From Methylomonas methanica (GTDB taxonomy: Bacteria > Pseudomonadota > Gammaproteobacteria > Methylococcales > Methylomonadaceae), in the NCBI RefSeq assembly GCF_001644035.1, contig NZ_LUUG01000101.1, positions 1 to 47,454 on the forward strand: a DNA stretch of 47,454 bases, given 5' to 3'. A program made the position numbers and the translations under genes. How positions within the stretch are numbered: position 1 is the stretch's first letter; every line of letters starts with the position of its first letter. The notes under the pieces are model-generated. The model saw only the letters and a program-made list of their open reading frames with translations. It did not search any database and was not told the DNA's origin. Below, piece after piece: positions 18,375 to 26,100 of the stretch.

Positions 18375-19568
18375 GGAACCTCTGATTAAAACACGACCAG
18401 CGATATAATTCAGCACCAACCCCGTTTCGAGATAACGCGCATGGATCAGTATCAACAACTCAGTTTTGCCGATGTCGAATATGCCAACAAAGGCAAAGTC
18501 ACGCGGCGTGAAAAGTTTCTCGATCAACTCGAAGACTTATTGCCGTGGTCCGTCATGCTGGCGGTGATTGAACCGCATTATGCCTTGGGCCAAGGGCGCG
18601 GTCGCAGGCCGTTTCCCTTGAGTGCGATGCTGCATGTTCATGTGGCACAAATTGTCTACAACTACTCTGATCCGGGCATGGAAGACGCACTGTATGAAAT
18701 TGAATCGCTGCGGCGTTTTTGCCGTATCCGCCTGGAAGCGGTACCGGATGAAAGCACGATTTTGCAGTTCCGGCATTTGCTGGAAGCCCACGGGCTAACC
18801 GAGCAGATTTTCAATGCCATCAACCAAACGCTGGCGGATCGCGGGCTGTTTCTAAAAGCCGGCACCATCGTCGATGCCAGTCTGATTGCCGCCCCGACTT
18901 CGACCAAAAACCAAAGCCAGTCACGCGACCCCGAAATGCATGCCAGCAAAAAGGGCAATCAATGGTTTTTTGGCAGTAAGTTTCATATCGGCGTTGACCA
19001 CGAAACCGGCTTGGTGCATACGCTCAAGGTTACCTCAGGCAACGTGAGCGACGTCGCCGAAGCCGCCCACTTGCTGCACGGCGAGGAGCAGTTCGTACAC
19101 GGCGATGCCGGTTATCAAGGCTTGGAAAAGCGCCCGGAGATGCCCGCCGACAATCCACCGACCTGCGTGATTGCGATGCGTCCTGGCAAACTGACCAAGC
19201 TGACGAAAGACGACAGCGAAGAGGCTCAGTTACTGCGCGCGGTAGCCAGAGAACTGGCCAGCCGCCGCGCGAAGGTCGAACATGTGTTTCGGGATATTAA
19301 GATCCGCTTTGGCTACGCCAAGAACCGCTATCGGGGCTTAGCCAAAAACACCGCCCGTTTAACCTTTCTGACCGCGATTGCCAATGTCATTCGCGGGGAT
19401 GCGTATGAACGTCGCAGCCTCATTGCGTCTGAAATTTGAAAATAAGCCCTGAAAAAGGGCTATGGCGGCGCAAAACGGGCTGTTTTGATGAAAAAACGGT
19501 CGATGATTGAATTTTAAACCGGTCTTTGGAGCGACTGGCTTTTAAAACGGCTGTTTTTCAGAGGTTCC
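18375..19568 (+). mobile_element. Complete IS5-group insertion sequence, 1194 bp
   Basis: The terminal inverted repeats read GGAACCTCTGA inward from both ends (18375-18385 and the complement at 19558-19568). The element is bounded by the 4-bp duplication TTAG and holds one intact transposase gene. Its size of about 1.2 kb is typical of the IS5 group. Intact ends and an exact duplication indicate recent insertion. It interrupts a lipoprotein gene on the minus strand. Confidence 0.93.
18441..19439 (+). CDS. IS5-group transposase
   Basis: A 332-residue DDE transposase with family landmarks along its whole length: QLSFADVEY near the start, GRRPFPLSAMLHVHVAQ, MEDALYEIESLRRFCRI, IVDASLIAAPTSTKNQ (first catalytic Asp), HGDAGYQGLEK (second Asp), RRAKVEHVFRDIK (catalytic Glu) and FGYAKNRYRGLAKN. 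It is uninterrupted and probably functional. It occupies most of the element. Confidence 0.97.
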   Translation: MDQYQQLSFADVEYANKGKVTRREKFLDQLEDLLPWSVMLAVIEPHYALGQGRGRRPFPLSAMLHVHVAQIVYNYSDPGMEDALYEIESLRRFCRIRLEAVPDESTILQFRHLLEAHGLTEQIFNAINQTLADRGLFLKAGTIVDASLIAAPTSTKNQSQSRDPEMHASKKGNQWFFGSKFHIGVDHETGLVHTLKVTSGNVSDVAEAAHLLHGEEQFVHGDAGYQGLEKRPEMPADNPPTCVIAMRPGKLTKLTKDDSEEAQLLRAVARELASRRAKVEHVFRDIKIRFGYAKNRYRGLAKNTARLTFLTAIANVIRGDAYERRSLIASEI

Positions 19569-19572
19569 TTAG
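19569..19572. repeat. Target-site duplication, right copy (TTAG)
   Basis: TTAG directly follows the right inverted repeat and matches the left copy at 18371-18374. Confidence 0.88.
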
Positions 19573-19724
19573 AACATGAAGCGTTTGCTACGAGGCCGAC
19601 AATTAGAATAATCATAAACACAAAATTAATTCTTTGGTAAAGAGCAGGAGCTTTATAAATACATTTTGTAGTGTGTTTCATGTTGTTTTCTCCAGTATTG
19701 TTCACTGCCCTGCCGGCCAGACCT

Positions 19725-19754
19725 TAGGATGGGTAGAGCAACGCGAAACCCATC
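19725..19754. repeat. REP element downstream of RAYT gene
   Basis: GATGGGT...ACCCATC hairpin with a GAGCAACGCGA-type loop. The head reads TTAGG instead of GTAGG. It is inverted relative to the copy at 20326-20356, so the pair brackets the RAYT gene. Confidence 0.8.
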
Positions 19755-19774
19755 AAATAAACTCATAACCACCG

Positions 19775-20305
19775 TTATCCCAAGTTTAAATCATTTTCCA
19801 ATCCCGCCACTCCGCCCCAATTAGCGGGAATAATCCCTCGCTTAACATATTGATGAAACGATGAATAAGGCCAATCCGCAGCGGTTGTGACATGCCCATG
19901 TTTTACCGGATTGAAATGAATGTAATCCACATGTCTGGCAAAGTCATTCTCGTCTTTTATTCGGTGCTCCCAAAATCGTCTTTGCCAGATTCCTCGCTCA
20001 CTTTTTCGAATACGGCTGTTAGATATTTTCTCGGCGATTTCGATATGCCTGGAAAATTCGGATTTAATTTGTCGCCAACGCAAACTGAAATCATCGTCAC
20101 CCTCAGGTAGGGTCCATATGGTATGGAGATGTTCTGGTAATATAACAATTGCTTCCATTGTAAATGGATGCTTTTGCTTAACCGTACGAAAGGATTCTCG
20201 CAAAATCTCAATATGATCCGTCAGTAGTGTTTGGCTTCTATCCGCCAGATTTACCGTAAAAAAGTAAGTGCCTCCTTGGAATCGATGGCGACGGTATTCG
20301 GTCAT
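19775..20305 (-). CDS. rayT: REP-associated tyrosine transposase (RAYT, Y1/HUH)
   Basis: A 176-residue protein from the ATG at 20305 (MTEYRRHRFQGGTYFFTVNL). A longer frame exists but its extension is translated REP sequence. The HUH motif is PEHLHTIW (His59, His61), and the catalytic Tyr is Tyr128 in HVDYIHFNPVKHG. QRRFWEHRIKDENDF and ADWPYSSFHQYV are also family blocks. RAYTs are single-copy, domesticated relatives of IS200/IS605 transposases that bind GTAG-headed REP hairpins. Inverted REP copies lie just outside both ends. Confidence 0.95.
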   Translation of the reverse strand: MTEYRRHRFQGGTYFFTVNLADRSQTLLTDHIEILRESFRTVKQKHPFTMEAIVILPEHLHTIWTLPEGDDDFSLRWRQIKSEFSRHIEIAEKISNSRIRKSERGIWQRRFWEHRIKDENDFARHVDYIHFNPVKHGHVTTAADWPYSSFHQYVKRGIIPANWGGVAGLENDLNLG

Positions 20306-20325
20306 TTTTTTATTTTTAAGTTGGT

Positions 20326-20356
20326 GATGGGTTTCGCTTTGCTCTACCCATCCTAC
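20326..20356. repeat. REP element upstream of RAYT gene
   Basis: Read on the minus strand it starts GTAGGATGGGTAGAGC and closes AACCCATC: a GATGGGT/ACCCATC hairpin with an intact GTAG head. It is inverted relative to the copy at 19725-19754 and sits just before the RAYT start. Confidence 0.85.
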
Positions 20357-20560
20357 AAAGCCCATTGAGTTTAGCCCAAGCTTAGTCCTGTGAGTCATCC
20401 CGCTAAATTGTTTTCCATACACCCGAGCAACAGTTTCAGTATCTCCAGCAACAATTTTTTTCTAATCCGGCGCAATAAAGTCAGGCTTGGCAAGGCTTAA
20501 AAACATGGCATAAATAATGGTAGGAGTTTTCTTATATCAAGATTTTACAAAGAAAAGACT

Positions 20561-20758
20561 ATGTTTCGTACCGAACGATTTTTGTCCGTGGTTAATCCTG
20601 GTACCGGGCTGTCCGCCTGGTATTTTTTGACACGGGAAGGCCGCAAAGGGCCGTTTTCCTCTAAAACCAATGCCCAGGTGGCACTGCACCATTATATCGA
20701 TAGCTGTGCCCGACAGGGACTTGCCAGCCGACGCACGCGGTTGTTGGCCAACGGCTGA
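20561..20758 (+). CDS. Small DUF6316-like protein
   Basis: A 65-residue protein with the pattern RTERFLSVVNPG followed by AWYFLTREGRKGPF and a helix ending LHHYIDSC. This WYFxTREGxxGPF signature fits DUF6316, a short gammaproteobacterial family without a known function. No signal peptide or membrane helix. It converges on the glycosyltransferase gene, with 4 bp between the stops. Confidence 0.65.
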   Translation: MFRTERFLSVVNPGTGLSAWYFLTREGRKGPFSSKTNAQVALHHYIDSCARQGLASRRTRLLANG

Positions 20759-20762
20759 TCGT

Positions 20763-21863
20763 TTATCGGCTTTGCCGGGTGTTGAATTGGCTGGATAAGA
20801 AAGCACGGATGTCGGCGCAAGTCTTATCCCATCTGGGCTGGGCGGCGTAGGCTTGCAAGGCGTTGGCGCCCAGTCGAGCCAGCAGCGGCCGATCATGATG
20901 CAGGGTCTGTAACAAATCGCCCAAGTCGGTATGCTGCTCGGGTTTAATCAAATAGCCGTTCTCCCCCTCACGAATAATCTCCCAGGCGGCACCGGCGGTG
21001 GTGCCGATTACCGGCAAGCCAAATTGCTGAGCTTCCACATACACAATCCCGTAACTTTCGTAAGCGGACGGCATTACCAATAGATGATGTTGCCGGTACA
21101 AATCTGCTAACGCTTCACCTTGCACGGAGCCGAGCAAGGACACGCTTTGCGTCAATCCGGCATCGCGAATCAGGGTTTTAATTTGCGCGACATAGCCGGG
21201 TTCCATATCCAGCCGTCCTGCTACGCTGAGCCGATAGTCTTGTGCCGGCAGTTGGCCAAGGGCGTGAAGCAACACATGCAAGCCCTTGCGGCGGATGACG
21301 TTGCCTACCAGCAATATTTTTAGCGGTCCCGGCTCCAGAGCGCCGTTTAAGATACCTGCGCGATCGATGTTTACCTCGGCAAAGTTGTCGCCGGCCGGCA
21401 CCGCAATACAGTGCGGCGGTAATTCACCGGCCAGTAGCTGATTGATTTGGCTTAGTGTGGTCTGGCTGTTGGCGATGATGCCGTCCACCGTTTGCAAATA
21501 TCGGCGTTCGATAAACCGATATAGCCAGGCGCTGTGCCAAGGCGCTTGGTCGATGCTGGCCAACAGATGCACCAGAGCAATTGACGGGATTTCGAGTTGT
21601 TTGCTGATACGCCGATTCAAATAAAACACCGCCGGATGAACCATGGCATCCTGAATCAAGATATCCAGCTTGGCAGCGGCGATGTTTTCCAATAAGTCAC
21701 CGGTAATATTCTCGGCCAGCTGCCGCCAATAATTGCGAGGCGGCAGGCTGATGAAACTGACCTGGTCACCCTGGCTTCGCAGGTAGGACACCAGCTTGCG
21801 GTTATACAGATAGCCACCGCTGACGCTGTCCATGTCGCCAACGATCAGCAAGCCGATACGCAT
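20763..21863 (-). CDS. Glycosyltransferase family 4 protein
   Basis: A 366-residue GT-B enzyme. The N-terminal half starts MRIGLLIVGDMDSVSGGYLY, with a Gly-rich acceptor-side loop. The C-terminal half has ILLVGNVIRRKGLHVLLHAL (start of the donor domain) and the GT4 E-x7-E site in MPSAYESYGIVYVEAQQFG. Such enzymes transfer a sugar from a nucleotide-sugar donor with retention. It lies 12 bp after the PTPS-like gene and is the last gene of the RibA/RibD/dehydrogenase/PTPS run, so its acceptor may be a pterin- or pyrimidine-type product. This link is inference. Confidence 0.88.
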   Translation of the reverse strand: MRIGLLIVGDMDSVSGGYLYNRKLVSYLRSQGDQVSFISLPPRNYWRQLAENITGDLLENIAAAKLDILIQDAMVHPAVFYLNRRISKQLEIPSIALVHLLASIDQAPWHSAWLYRFIERRYLQTVDGIIANSQTTLSQINQLLAGELPPHCIAVPAGDNFAEVNIDRAGILNGALEPGPLKILLVGNVIRRKGLHVLLHALGQLPAQDYRLSVAGRLDMEPGYVAQIKTLIRDAGLTQSVSLLGSVQGEALADLYRQHHLLVMPSAYESYGIVYVEAQQFGLPVIGTTAGAAWEIIREGENGYLIKPEQHTDLGDLLQTLHHDRPLLARLGANALQAYAAQPRWDKTCADIRAFLSSQFNTRQSR

Positions 21864-21875
21864 GGTGTTTACCGG

Positions 21876-22253
21876 TTAGAACGCCAAGCGATAAGCTGCC
21901 CAGCAGGTCGCGTTTTCCCAGAGTTTCACCCGCAACCTACCGGTTCCGGGTGGATTAATAGCGGCGGCGATTTTTTCGCAGATAATGCGGCTGAAGTGCT
22001 CGATGCTGGGGTTTAAGCCGGCAAACTCCGGTTTGTCGTTGAGCATTTGATCGCGGAAGTCGGCGATGACTGCATCCAACGCGGCTTCGATCGCGACAAT
22101 GTCCACTAGGTAACCGTGCTGATCTAGTTGCTCGCCGTCGATACGCACTTCCGCGTTGTAATGGTGGGCGTGCGGCTGGTTTTCACTGCCCCAGTCGCCG
22201 CCGATCAAATAATGGTTGGCGATAAAGTCCCGGCTGACGGCTACGCTGTACAT
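21876..22253 (-). CDS. 6-pyruvoyltetrahydropterin synthase/QueD family protein, Cys-to-Glu variant
   Basis: A 125-residue protein of normal family length. Zinc ligands are visible as His14 (FIANHY), His28 and His30 (PHAHHY). In QueD the catalytic Cys lies four residues before the first His of this pair; here that position is Glu24. Glu at this site is known from PTPS-III proteins, which cleave the side chain of dihydroneopterin triphosphate and can replace FolB. The NDKPEFAGLNPSIEHFSRII block and the final VKLWENATCWAAY with its conserved Glu are also in place. It lies between the dehydrogenase and the glycosyltransferase genes. Confidence 0.83.
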   Translation of the reverse strand: MYSVAVSRDFIANHYLIGGDWGSENQPHAHHYNAEVRIDGEQLDQHGYLVDIVAIEAALDAVIADFRDQMLNDKPEFAGLNPSIEHFSRIICEKIAAAINPPGTGRLRVKLWENATCWAAYRLAF

Positions 22254-22282
22254 TTTGGGTTTCCTAATAGTGTTGGTTGCTA

Positions 22283-22305
22283 ACCCCTCTTTGAAAAAGA
22301 GGGGT
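22283..22305. repeat. Perfect intercistronic hairpin
   Basis: ACCCCTCTTT-gaa-AAAGAGGGGT, a 10-bp perfect stem between the dehydrogenase stop and the PTPS-like start. It could stabilise or attenuate the minus-strand message, or it may be a dispersed repeat. On the plus strand a second purine block and TTTTTT follow. Confidence 0.6.
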
Positions 22306-22318
22306 AGGGGGAGATTTT

Positions 22319-23359
22319 TTAATAAATAAAAATGGCTTGTAAGACTTGTTCCGGGGCTTGATCCAGCAGCTGATAAATGTCCGCGGCTTGATCAATCGGG
22401 ATACGGTGGCTTATCAGTGCTTGCGGCTTCACTCGCCGAATCATCTGCCAAGCCTGCTGGAAACGTCGGGCTTTATCCCAGCGCCCGGATAATTCCGGCG
22501 CAATACTGCTGACCTGACTGCTGATGAATTTGATGCGATGGCGATGGGCCACACCGCCTAATTGCACTGGCGCGGACTTGCTGCCGTACCAACTGCCGAT
22601 CACGATGCGGCCGGAATAGCTGCACAAGTCGATAGCGAGATTCAAAGCTTCCGGCGCACCGCTGACTTCGTAGATCAGATCCGCACCGGAGTTCGGCGTT
22701 GCCGATAGTTCCACGGGCAATTTTAAGGCGTCTTTCAAATCGGCTATTTGCCTGTCAGACTTGGAATCGAACGCTTGATGCACCCCCAACCTCTCGGCGT
22801 AATTGCGGCGTTTGCCGATTTCATCCAAAGCCAGCAACTGCGCCAAGGGAAAACGGGCCAGCACGCTGGATAGCAATAAACCCACAATGCCCTGCCCCAA
22901 CACCGCGACTTTTTCCCCTAGAGCCGGTCTGCCATCCAGTACCAGATTAACGGCAGTTTCCATGTTCGCGAGAAATACCGCCGCTTCCGGTTCAATATCA
23001 TCGGGCAAAGCAAGCAGTTGATCCGCTATAGCGATAAAGTGACTGGCATGCGGTTGAAATGAAAACACGCGCTTATTCAACCAAGCGGCATCGACACCAG
23101 CGCCGACTTGTTCGACGCTGCCGACACAGGCATAACCATATTGCAAGGGATAAGCGGCTTGCTGCTGCAATGTTGTCAATGAAGCGTCCAGCGTGATATC
23201 TGTCGGCAACTGCCCCCGATAAACCAGCATCTCGGTGCCGGCGCTGATCGCCGAGCAAAGACTCTTTACCAGCATTTTCCCGGGTTCCAGCGGCGGCAAG
23301 CGCTGCTCGCGGATTTCGACGTGACCAGGATGGGTAAACCAAAGCTGACGAGCTTTCAC
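22319..23359 (-). CDS. Zinc-binding-dehydrogenase-type (MDR) oxidoreductase
   Basis: A 346-residue medium-chain dehydrogenase/reductase. The GTG start at 23359 is chosen because it gives VKARQLWFTHPGHVEIRE, a normal family N-terminus, and overlaps the upstream stop by 4 bp (GTGA). The frame opens further upstream, but that part lies inside the RibD-like gene. The catalytic domain has SLCSAISAGTEMLVYRG. The NAD(P)-binding Rossmann fold shows VAVLGQGIVGLLLSSVLA, and GADLIYEVSGAPEAL follows. The SAGTE pattern resembles BchC-like dehydrogenases. Its substrate is unknown, but the operon context suggests an alcohol or side-chain carbonyl of a GTP-derived intermediate. Confidence 0.85.
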   Translation of the reverse strand: MKARQLWFTHPGHVEIREQRLPPLEPGKMLVKSLCSAISAGTEMLVYRGQLPTDITLDASLTTLQQQAAYPLQYGYACVGSVEQVGAGVDAAWLNKRVFSFQPHASHFIAIADQLLALPDDIEPEAAVFLANMETAVNLVLDGRPALGEKVAVLGQGIVGLLLSSVLARFPLAQLLALDEIGKRRNYAERLGVHQAFDSKSDRQIADLKDALKLPVELSATPNSGADLIYEVSGAPEALNLAIDLCSYSGRIVIGSWYGSKSAPVQLGGVAHRHRIKFISSQVSSIAPELSGRWDKARRFQQAWQMIRRVKPQALISHRIPIDQAADIYQLLDQAPEQVLQAIFIY

Positions 23360-24072
23360 GCTAAGGCCGGCTCCCGATAATGCAGATTGCCCCACATGAT
23401 CAAATCCTGTCCCAACATCTGCGAATGCAGCGGGCGAATTTGCGGGAGCTGGCTTTTGCAATCCAATTCCAAATTGCCGACGCCTTTGTATCCGCCCACT
23501 AAAGTGGGGGCAATAGTCAACACCAATACATCGGCCAGTTGCGCTTTTAAAAAGGCGGTGATGACCTGGCTGCCGCCTTCCACCATCAGCGTCCGGATGC
23601 CTTTTTCCCAAAGCCGTTGCAACGCTGCCGACAAATCGACTCGTCCGTCGTCGTCACCGTCTAAGGTGATGAACTCGGCATTGCCATCAAAGTCGCCATC
23701 GGGTTTTAAACGCGTTAACAACCAACATTCTTTGTCGGTGCGTTGGCAGAGGCGGGCCGTGGGCGGCATGCGTAACCAGCTATCCAAGACGATGGGTTGC
23801 GGGTTTTTGCCCGGGCATTCTCGCACCGTCAATTGCGGATCGTCGGTCAACACCGTGCCGATACCGACTAAAATGCCGTCGTGCAGGCTGCGTAGTTGAT
23901 GAGTCAGGCGTCGCGATTCGTTACCACTCAAACCCAGAGTTTCGCCGGCGCGGGTGGTGATGCTGCCGTCCCAGCTTTGCGCGTAACTCAGCGTGACAAA
24001 CGGCCGTCTGGCTGAGCCGAAGAACGCAGTTTGGGCGGTCAGCCAACGCTCAATCTGCTGGTTCACAATCAT
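23356..24072 (-). CDS. RibD C-terminal-type reductase (no deaminase domain)
   Basis: A 238-residue protein of the DHFR-like RibD_C fold. Family blocks: RPFVTLSYAQSWDGSITT, LTHQLRSLHDGILVGIGTVLTDDPQLTVR, GIRTLMVEGGSQVITAFLKAQLAD and IAPTLVGG. The usual N-terminal cytidine-deaminase-like domain of bacterial RibD is absent. The protein would therefore reduce the ribose of a diaminopyrimidine phosphate, or a related compound, without deaminating it, as archaeal/fungal reductases do. Its start overlaps the end of the GTP cyclohydrolase II gene by 23 bp. A housekeeping ribD probably exists elsewhere. Confidence 0.85.
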   Translation of the reverse strand: MIVNQQIERWLTAQTAFFGSARRPFVTLSYAQSWDGSITTRAGETLGLSGNESRRLTHQLRSLHDGILVGIGTVLTDDPQLTVRECPGKNPQPIVLDSWLRMPPTARLCQRTDKECWLLTRLKPDGDFDGNAEFITLDGDDDGRVDLSAALQRLWEKGIRTLMVEGGSQVITAFLKAQLADVLVLTIAPTLVGGYKGVGNLELDCKSQLPQIRPLHSQMLGQDLIMWGNLHYREPALA

Positions 24073-24706
24073 GCGCGGTTCTAACGCTTACCCTGGCAGC
24101 GGCAGGTTTGACTTTTAATAAGTGGTCCATGCGCCGGACTTTGGTCAGCAGATAGCCTTCGTTATCCGCATTAACCGTGGCTTCCAACGGAAAACGGGCG
24201 TTGACCCAGATACCTTCGCTTTCCAAAGCTTGAATCTTTAACGGGTTGTTGGTCATCAGCCGTATCGATTTGACGCCCAGCTCTTCCAGGATGCGGGCCG
24301 CCAAGGAATAATCCCTCTCATCGGCGCCGTGGCCCAACAATAAGTTGGCATCGACGGTGTCATAACCCTGGTCTTGCAGGTTGTAGGCGCGCATTTTTTG
24401 CAACAGGCCGATGCCGCGTCCTTCCTGACGTAGATAAACTAAAACGCCGGCACCTTGGCTGGCGATCAATTGCAGGGAACGGTCCAGTTGTTCACCGCAG
24501 TCGCAACGTCTGGAACCCAACACATCGCCGGTAAAACATTCGGAGTGGATACGCACCAATACATTTTCTGCGTCGCTGACGTTGCCCATCACAAAAGCCA
24601 GATGTTCTTTGTTATCCAGGGTATTGCTGTAGTAGCAGAGTTGAAAATCGCCATACGCCGTGGGAATGCGAGTGCTGACGAGTCGGGAAACGGTAGGTTT
24701 GGACAT
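24050..24706 (-). CDS. ribA: GTP cyclohydrolase II
   Basis: A 218-residue enzyme that opens GTP to 2,5-diamino-6-ribosylamino-pyrimidinone phosphate, releasing formate and pyrophosphate. Zinc ligands are the three cysteines in CFTGDVLGSRRCDCGEQL. LRQEGRGIGLLQKMRAYNLQDQG is the GTP-binding and catalytic block, and LMTNNPLKIQALESEGI closes the family pattern. The start at 24706 (MSKPTVSRLVSTRIPTAYG) fits family N-termini; an ATG at 24736 would add ten residues, and neither has a clear ribosome binding site. No DHBP-synthase domain is fused. It heads the minus-strand cluster and may serve a special pathway rather than riboflavin supply. Confidence 0.93.
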   Translation of the reverse strand: MSKPTVSRLVSTRIPTAYGDFQLCYYSNTLDNKEHLAFVMGNVSDAENVLVRIHSECFTGDVLGSRRCDCGEQLDRSLQLIASQGAGVLVYLRQEGRGIGLLQKMRAYNLQDQGYDTVDANLLLGHGADERDYSLAARILEELGVKSIRLMTNNPLKIQALESEGIWVNARFPLEATVNADNEGYLLTKVRRMDHLLKVKPAAARVSVRTAHDCEPAD

Positions 24707-24918
24707 GGTGTTTACTAAGTGCTTAATCCCTTTCATGAATCAATTTATGTGCCAGCTCTCAAGTGGTTGTTTGGCATACGAATTAGCGAATTTCAAGCAA
24801 CAATACTGCTGCCTGACGCGCAGCAACTGTTGACCTCGTGTTGATTTATCAGCTATCGGGAAGCACACGCCGCGCACTTCTAAGCATTGAAAGCCGAAAT
24901 TCAGGAAAAACTAGCTGT

Positions 24919-26076
24919 TCAAGGCCGAAACTTGCTCAGGCGCTTAACCGCTTCATGCAACGTGGCGTCATCCTTCGCGAAGCAAAACCGAATCAAACCT
25001 TCACCGGCGGCGCTTTGATAGAACGAACTACCCGGAATGCTGGCAACACCGGTCTGCTCCAATATCGCCAATGCAGCGGCCTTGGCCGTGGGATAACCGA
25101 AGTGGGCGATGTCGGCCAATACATAGTAAGCACCTTGCGGTACCAGTGGCGTCAAACCGGCCTCGTGAAGGCCTGCACAAATGATGTCGCGCTTGCGTTG
25201 ATACTGAACACGTAGCTGCTGAAAATATTCCGGCGGCGCCTGCAAACCTGCCGCTGCCCCGTATTGCAAGGGCGACGGCGCACACACGTAAAGTAAATCG
25301 TTAACCAGGTTTATCGCCTGCGCCAATGCCGGCTCGGCCACCGCATAGCCCAGGCGCCATCCGGTAATACTAAAGGTTTTGGAAAAACCCATGATACTGA
25401 CGGTACGCTTAGCTAGGTTGCCGACGCTGGCCGGAGAGATATGCGGCACGTTGTCATAGGTAATGTATTCGTAGATTTCATCAGAAATGACCAGCAGATT
25501 ATGCTGTTCGGCTACTCGTTCGATGATTGCCAACTCGGCGGCACTGAACAGCTTGCCACTGGGATTGCTAGGCGTGCAGACCACGATCGCCCGGGTACTG
25601 GGTTTTAAGGCGGCACGCAACTCGGCTTCGTCGAGATGGAAATTTGGTGGCGTCAGGGTTAAAAACTGCGGCTCCAGACCGTTGAGCAAAATCGTATTCA
25701 GATGATAGCCGTAGTAAGGCTCCATCAGTAAAATGCCATCGCCCGGATTTAATAATGCCGTCAATGTGGCTGCAAACGCGCCGGTAGTACCGCCGCTAAT
25801 CACGATCTGACTATCCGCATCGACTTCCAAACCATTGTCGCGTTTCAGTTTGGCGGCAATCGCCTGCCGTAATGGCGGCACGCCCTCGGAAGGCGTATAG
25901 GTATTGAGGCCGTCTTGAATGGCCTTGATCGCACCGTAACGCACCAGAGCCGGAGCAGGCAAATCGCCCAGCCCTTGCCCCAGGTTAATCCCGCCAACGC
26001 GTTCGCATTCGCGGGTCATTAAACGGATGTCGGATGGCTGTAAGTTGGCAATCCGGTTAGCAGCGGGAAAAGTCAT
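24919..26076 (-). CDS. PLP-dependent class I/II aminotransferase
   Basis: A 385-residue fold-type I enzyme. Landmarks: GGTTGAFAATLTALL (phosphate-binding), CTPSNPSGKLF, VISDEIYEYITYD (Asp pairing with the pyridine N), MGFSKTFSITGWRLGY (PLP-binding Lys in SKTFS) and IRFCFAKDD near the end (carboxylate-binding Arg). It is closest in pattern to aspartate/kynurenine-type transaminases. The ATG at 26076 is chosen; a TTG five codons upstream also opens the frame. It follows the FadL gene on the same strand, but a terminator separates them, so it probably has its own promoter. Confidence 0.9.
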   Translation of the reverse strand: MTFPAANRIANLQPSDIRLMTRECERVGGINLGQGLGDLPAPALVRYGAIKAIQDGLNTYTPSEGVPPLRQAIAAKLKRDNGLEVDADSQIVISGGTTGAFAATLTALLNPGDGILLMEPYYGYHLNTILLNGLEPQFLTLTPPNFHLDEAELRAALKPSTRAIVVCTPSNPSGKLFSAAELAIIERVAEQHNLLVISDEIYEYITYDNVPHISPASVGNLAKRTVSIMGFSKTFSITGWRLGYAVAEPALAQAINLVNDLLYVCAPSPLQYGAAAGLQAPPEYFQQLRVQYQRKRDIICAGLHEAGLTPLVPQGAYYVLADIAHFGYPTAKAAALAILEQTGVASIPGSSFYQSAAGEGLIRFCFAKDDATLHEAVKRLSKFRP

Positions 26077-26100
26077 CGGCAAATTCTGCAAAAGTCAGTT

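Larger units (their letters stand above)
17821..19681 (-). pseudogene. Lipoprotein gene (DUF5625-like) split by an IS5-group element
   Basis: The 5' piece starts at the ATG at 19681 (MKHTTKCIYKAPALYQ; ggag site 8 bases upstream) and encodes a lipoprotein signal ending in VANASCS. The IS then intervenes. The frame resumes at 18374 with KGKDKNIWPPVPPIDFPF and runs without a stop to 17821, ending FEITFPHGGK. Removing the IS and one TTAG copy restores an exact 220-residue frame (663 nt). The C-terminal half, with PLAIKLNISRID, THEIGLSSFGAN and FPLEIGRYKLSV, resembles DUF5625 lipoproteins as I remember them. The piece from 18120 has its own ATG but no signal peptide. The gene is broken in this strain. 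Confidence 0.85.

Noticed and set aside
18330..18527. Minus-strand frame across the IS left end
   Set aside because: It is formed by IS sequence antisense to the transposase; the real interrupted gene uses another frame.
20306..20422. N-terminal extension of the RAYT protein
   Set aside because: The extra residues are translated REP sequence and leader; the family begins at MTEYRRHRF.
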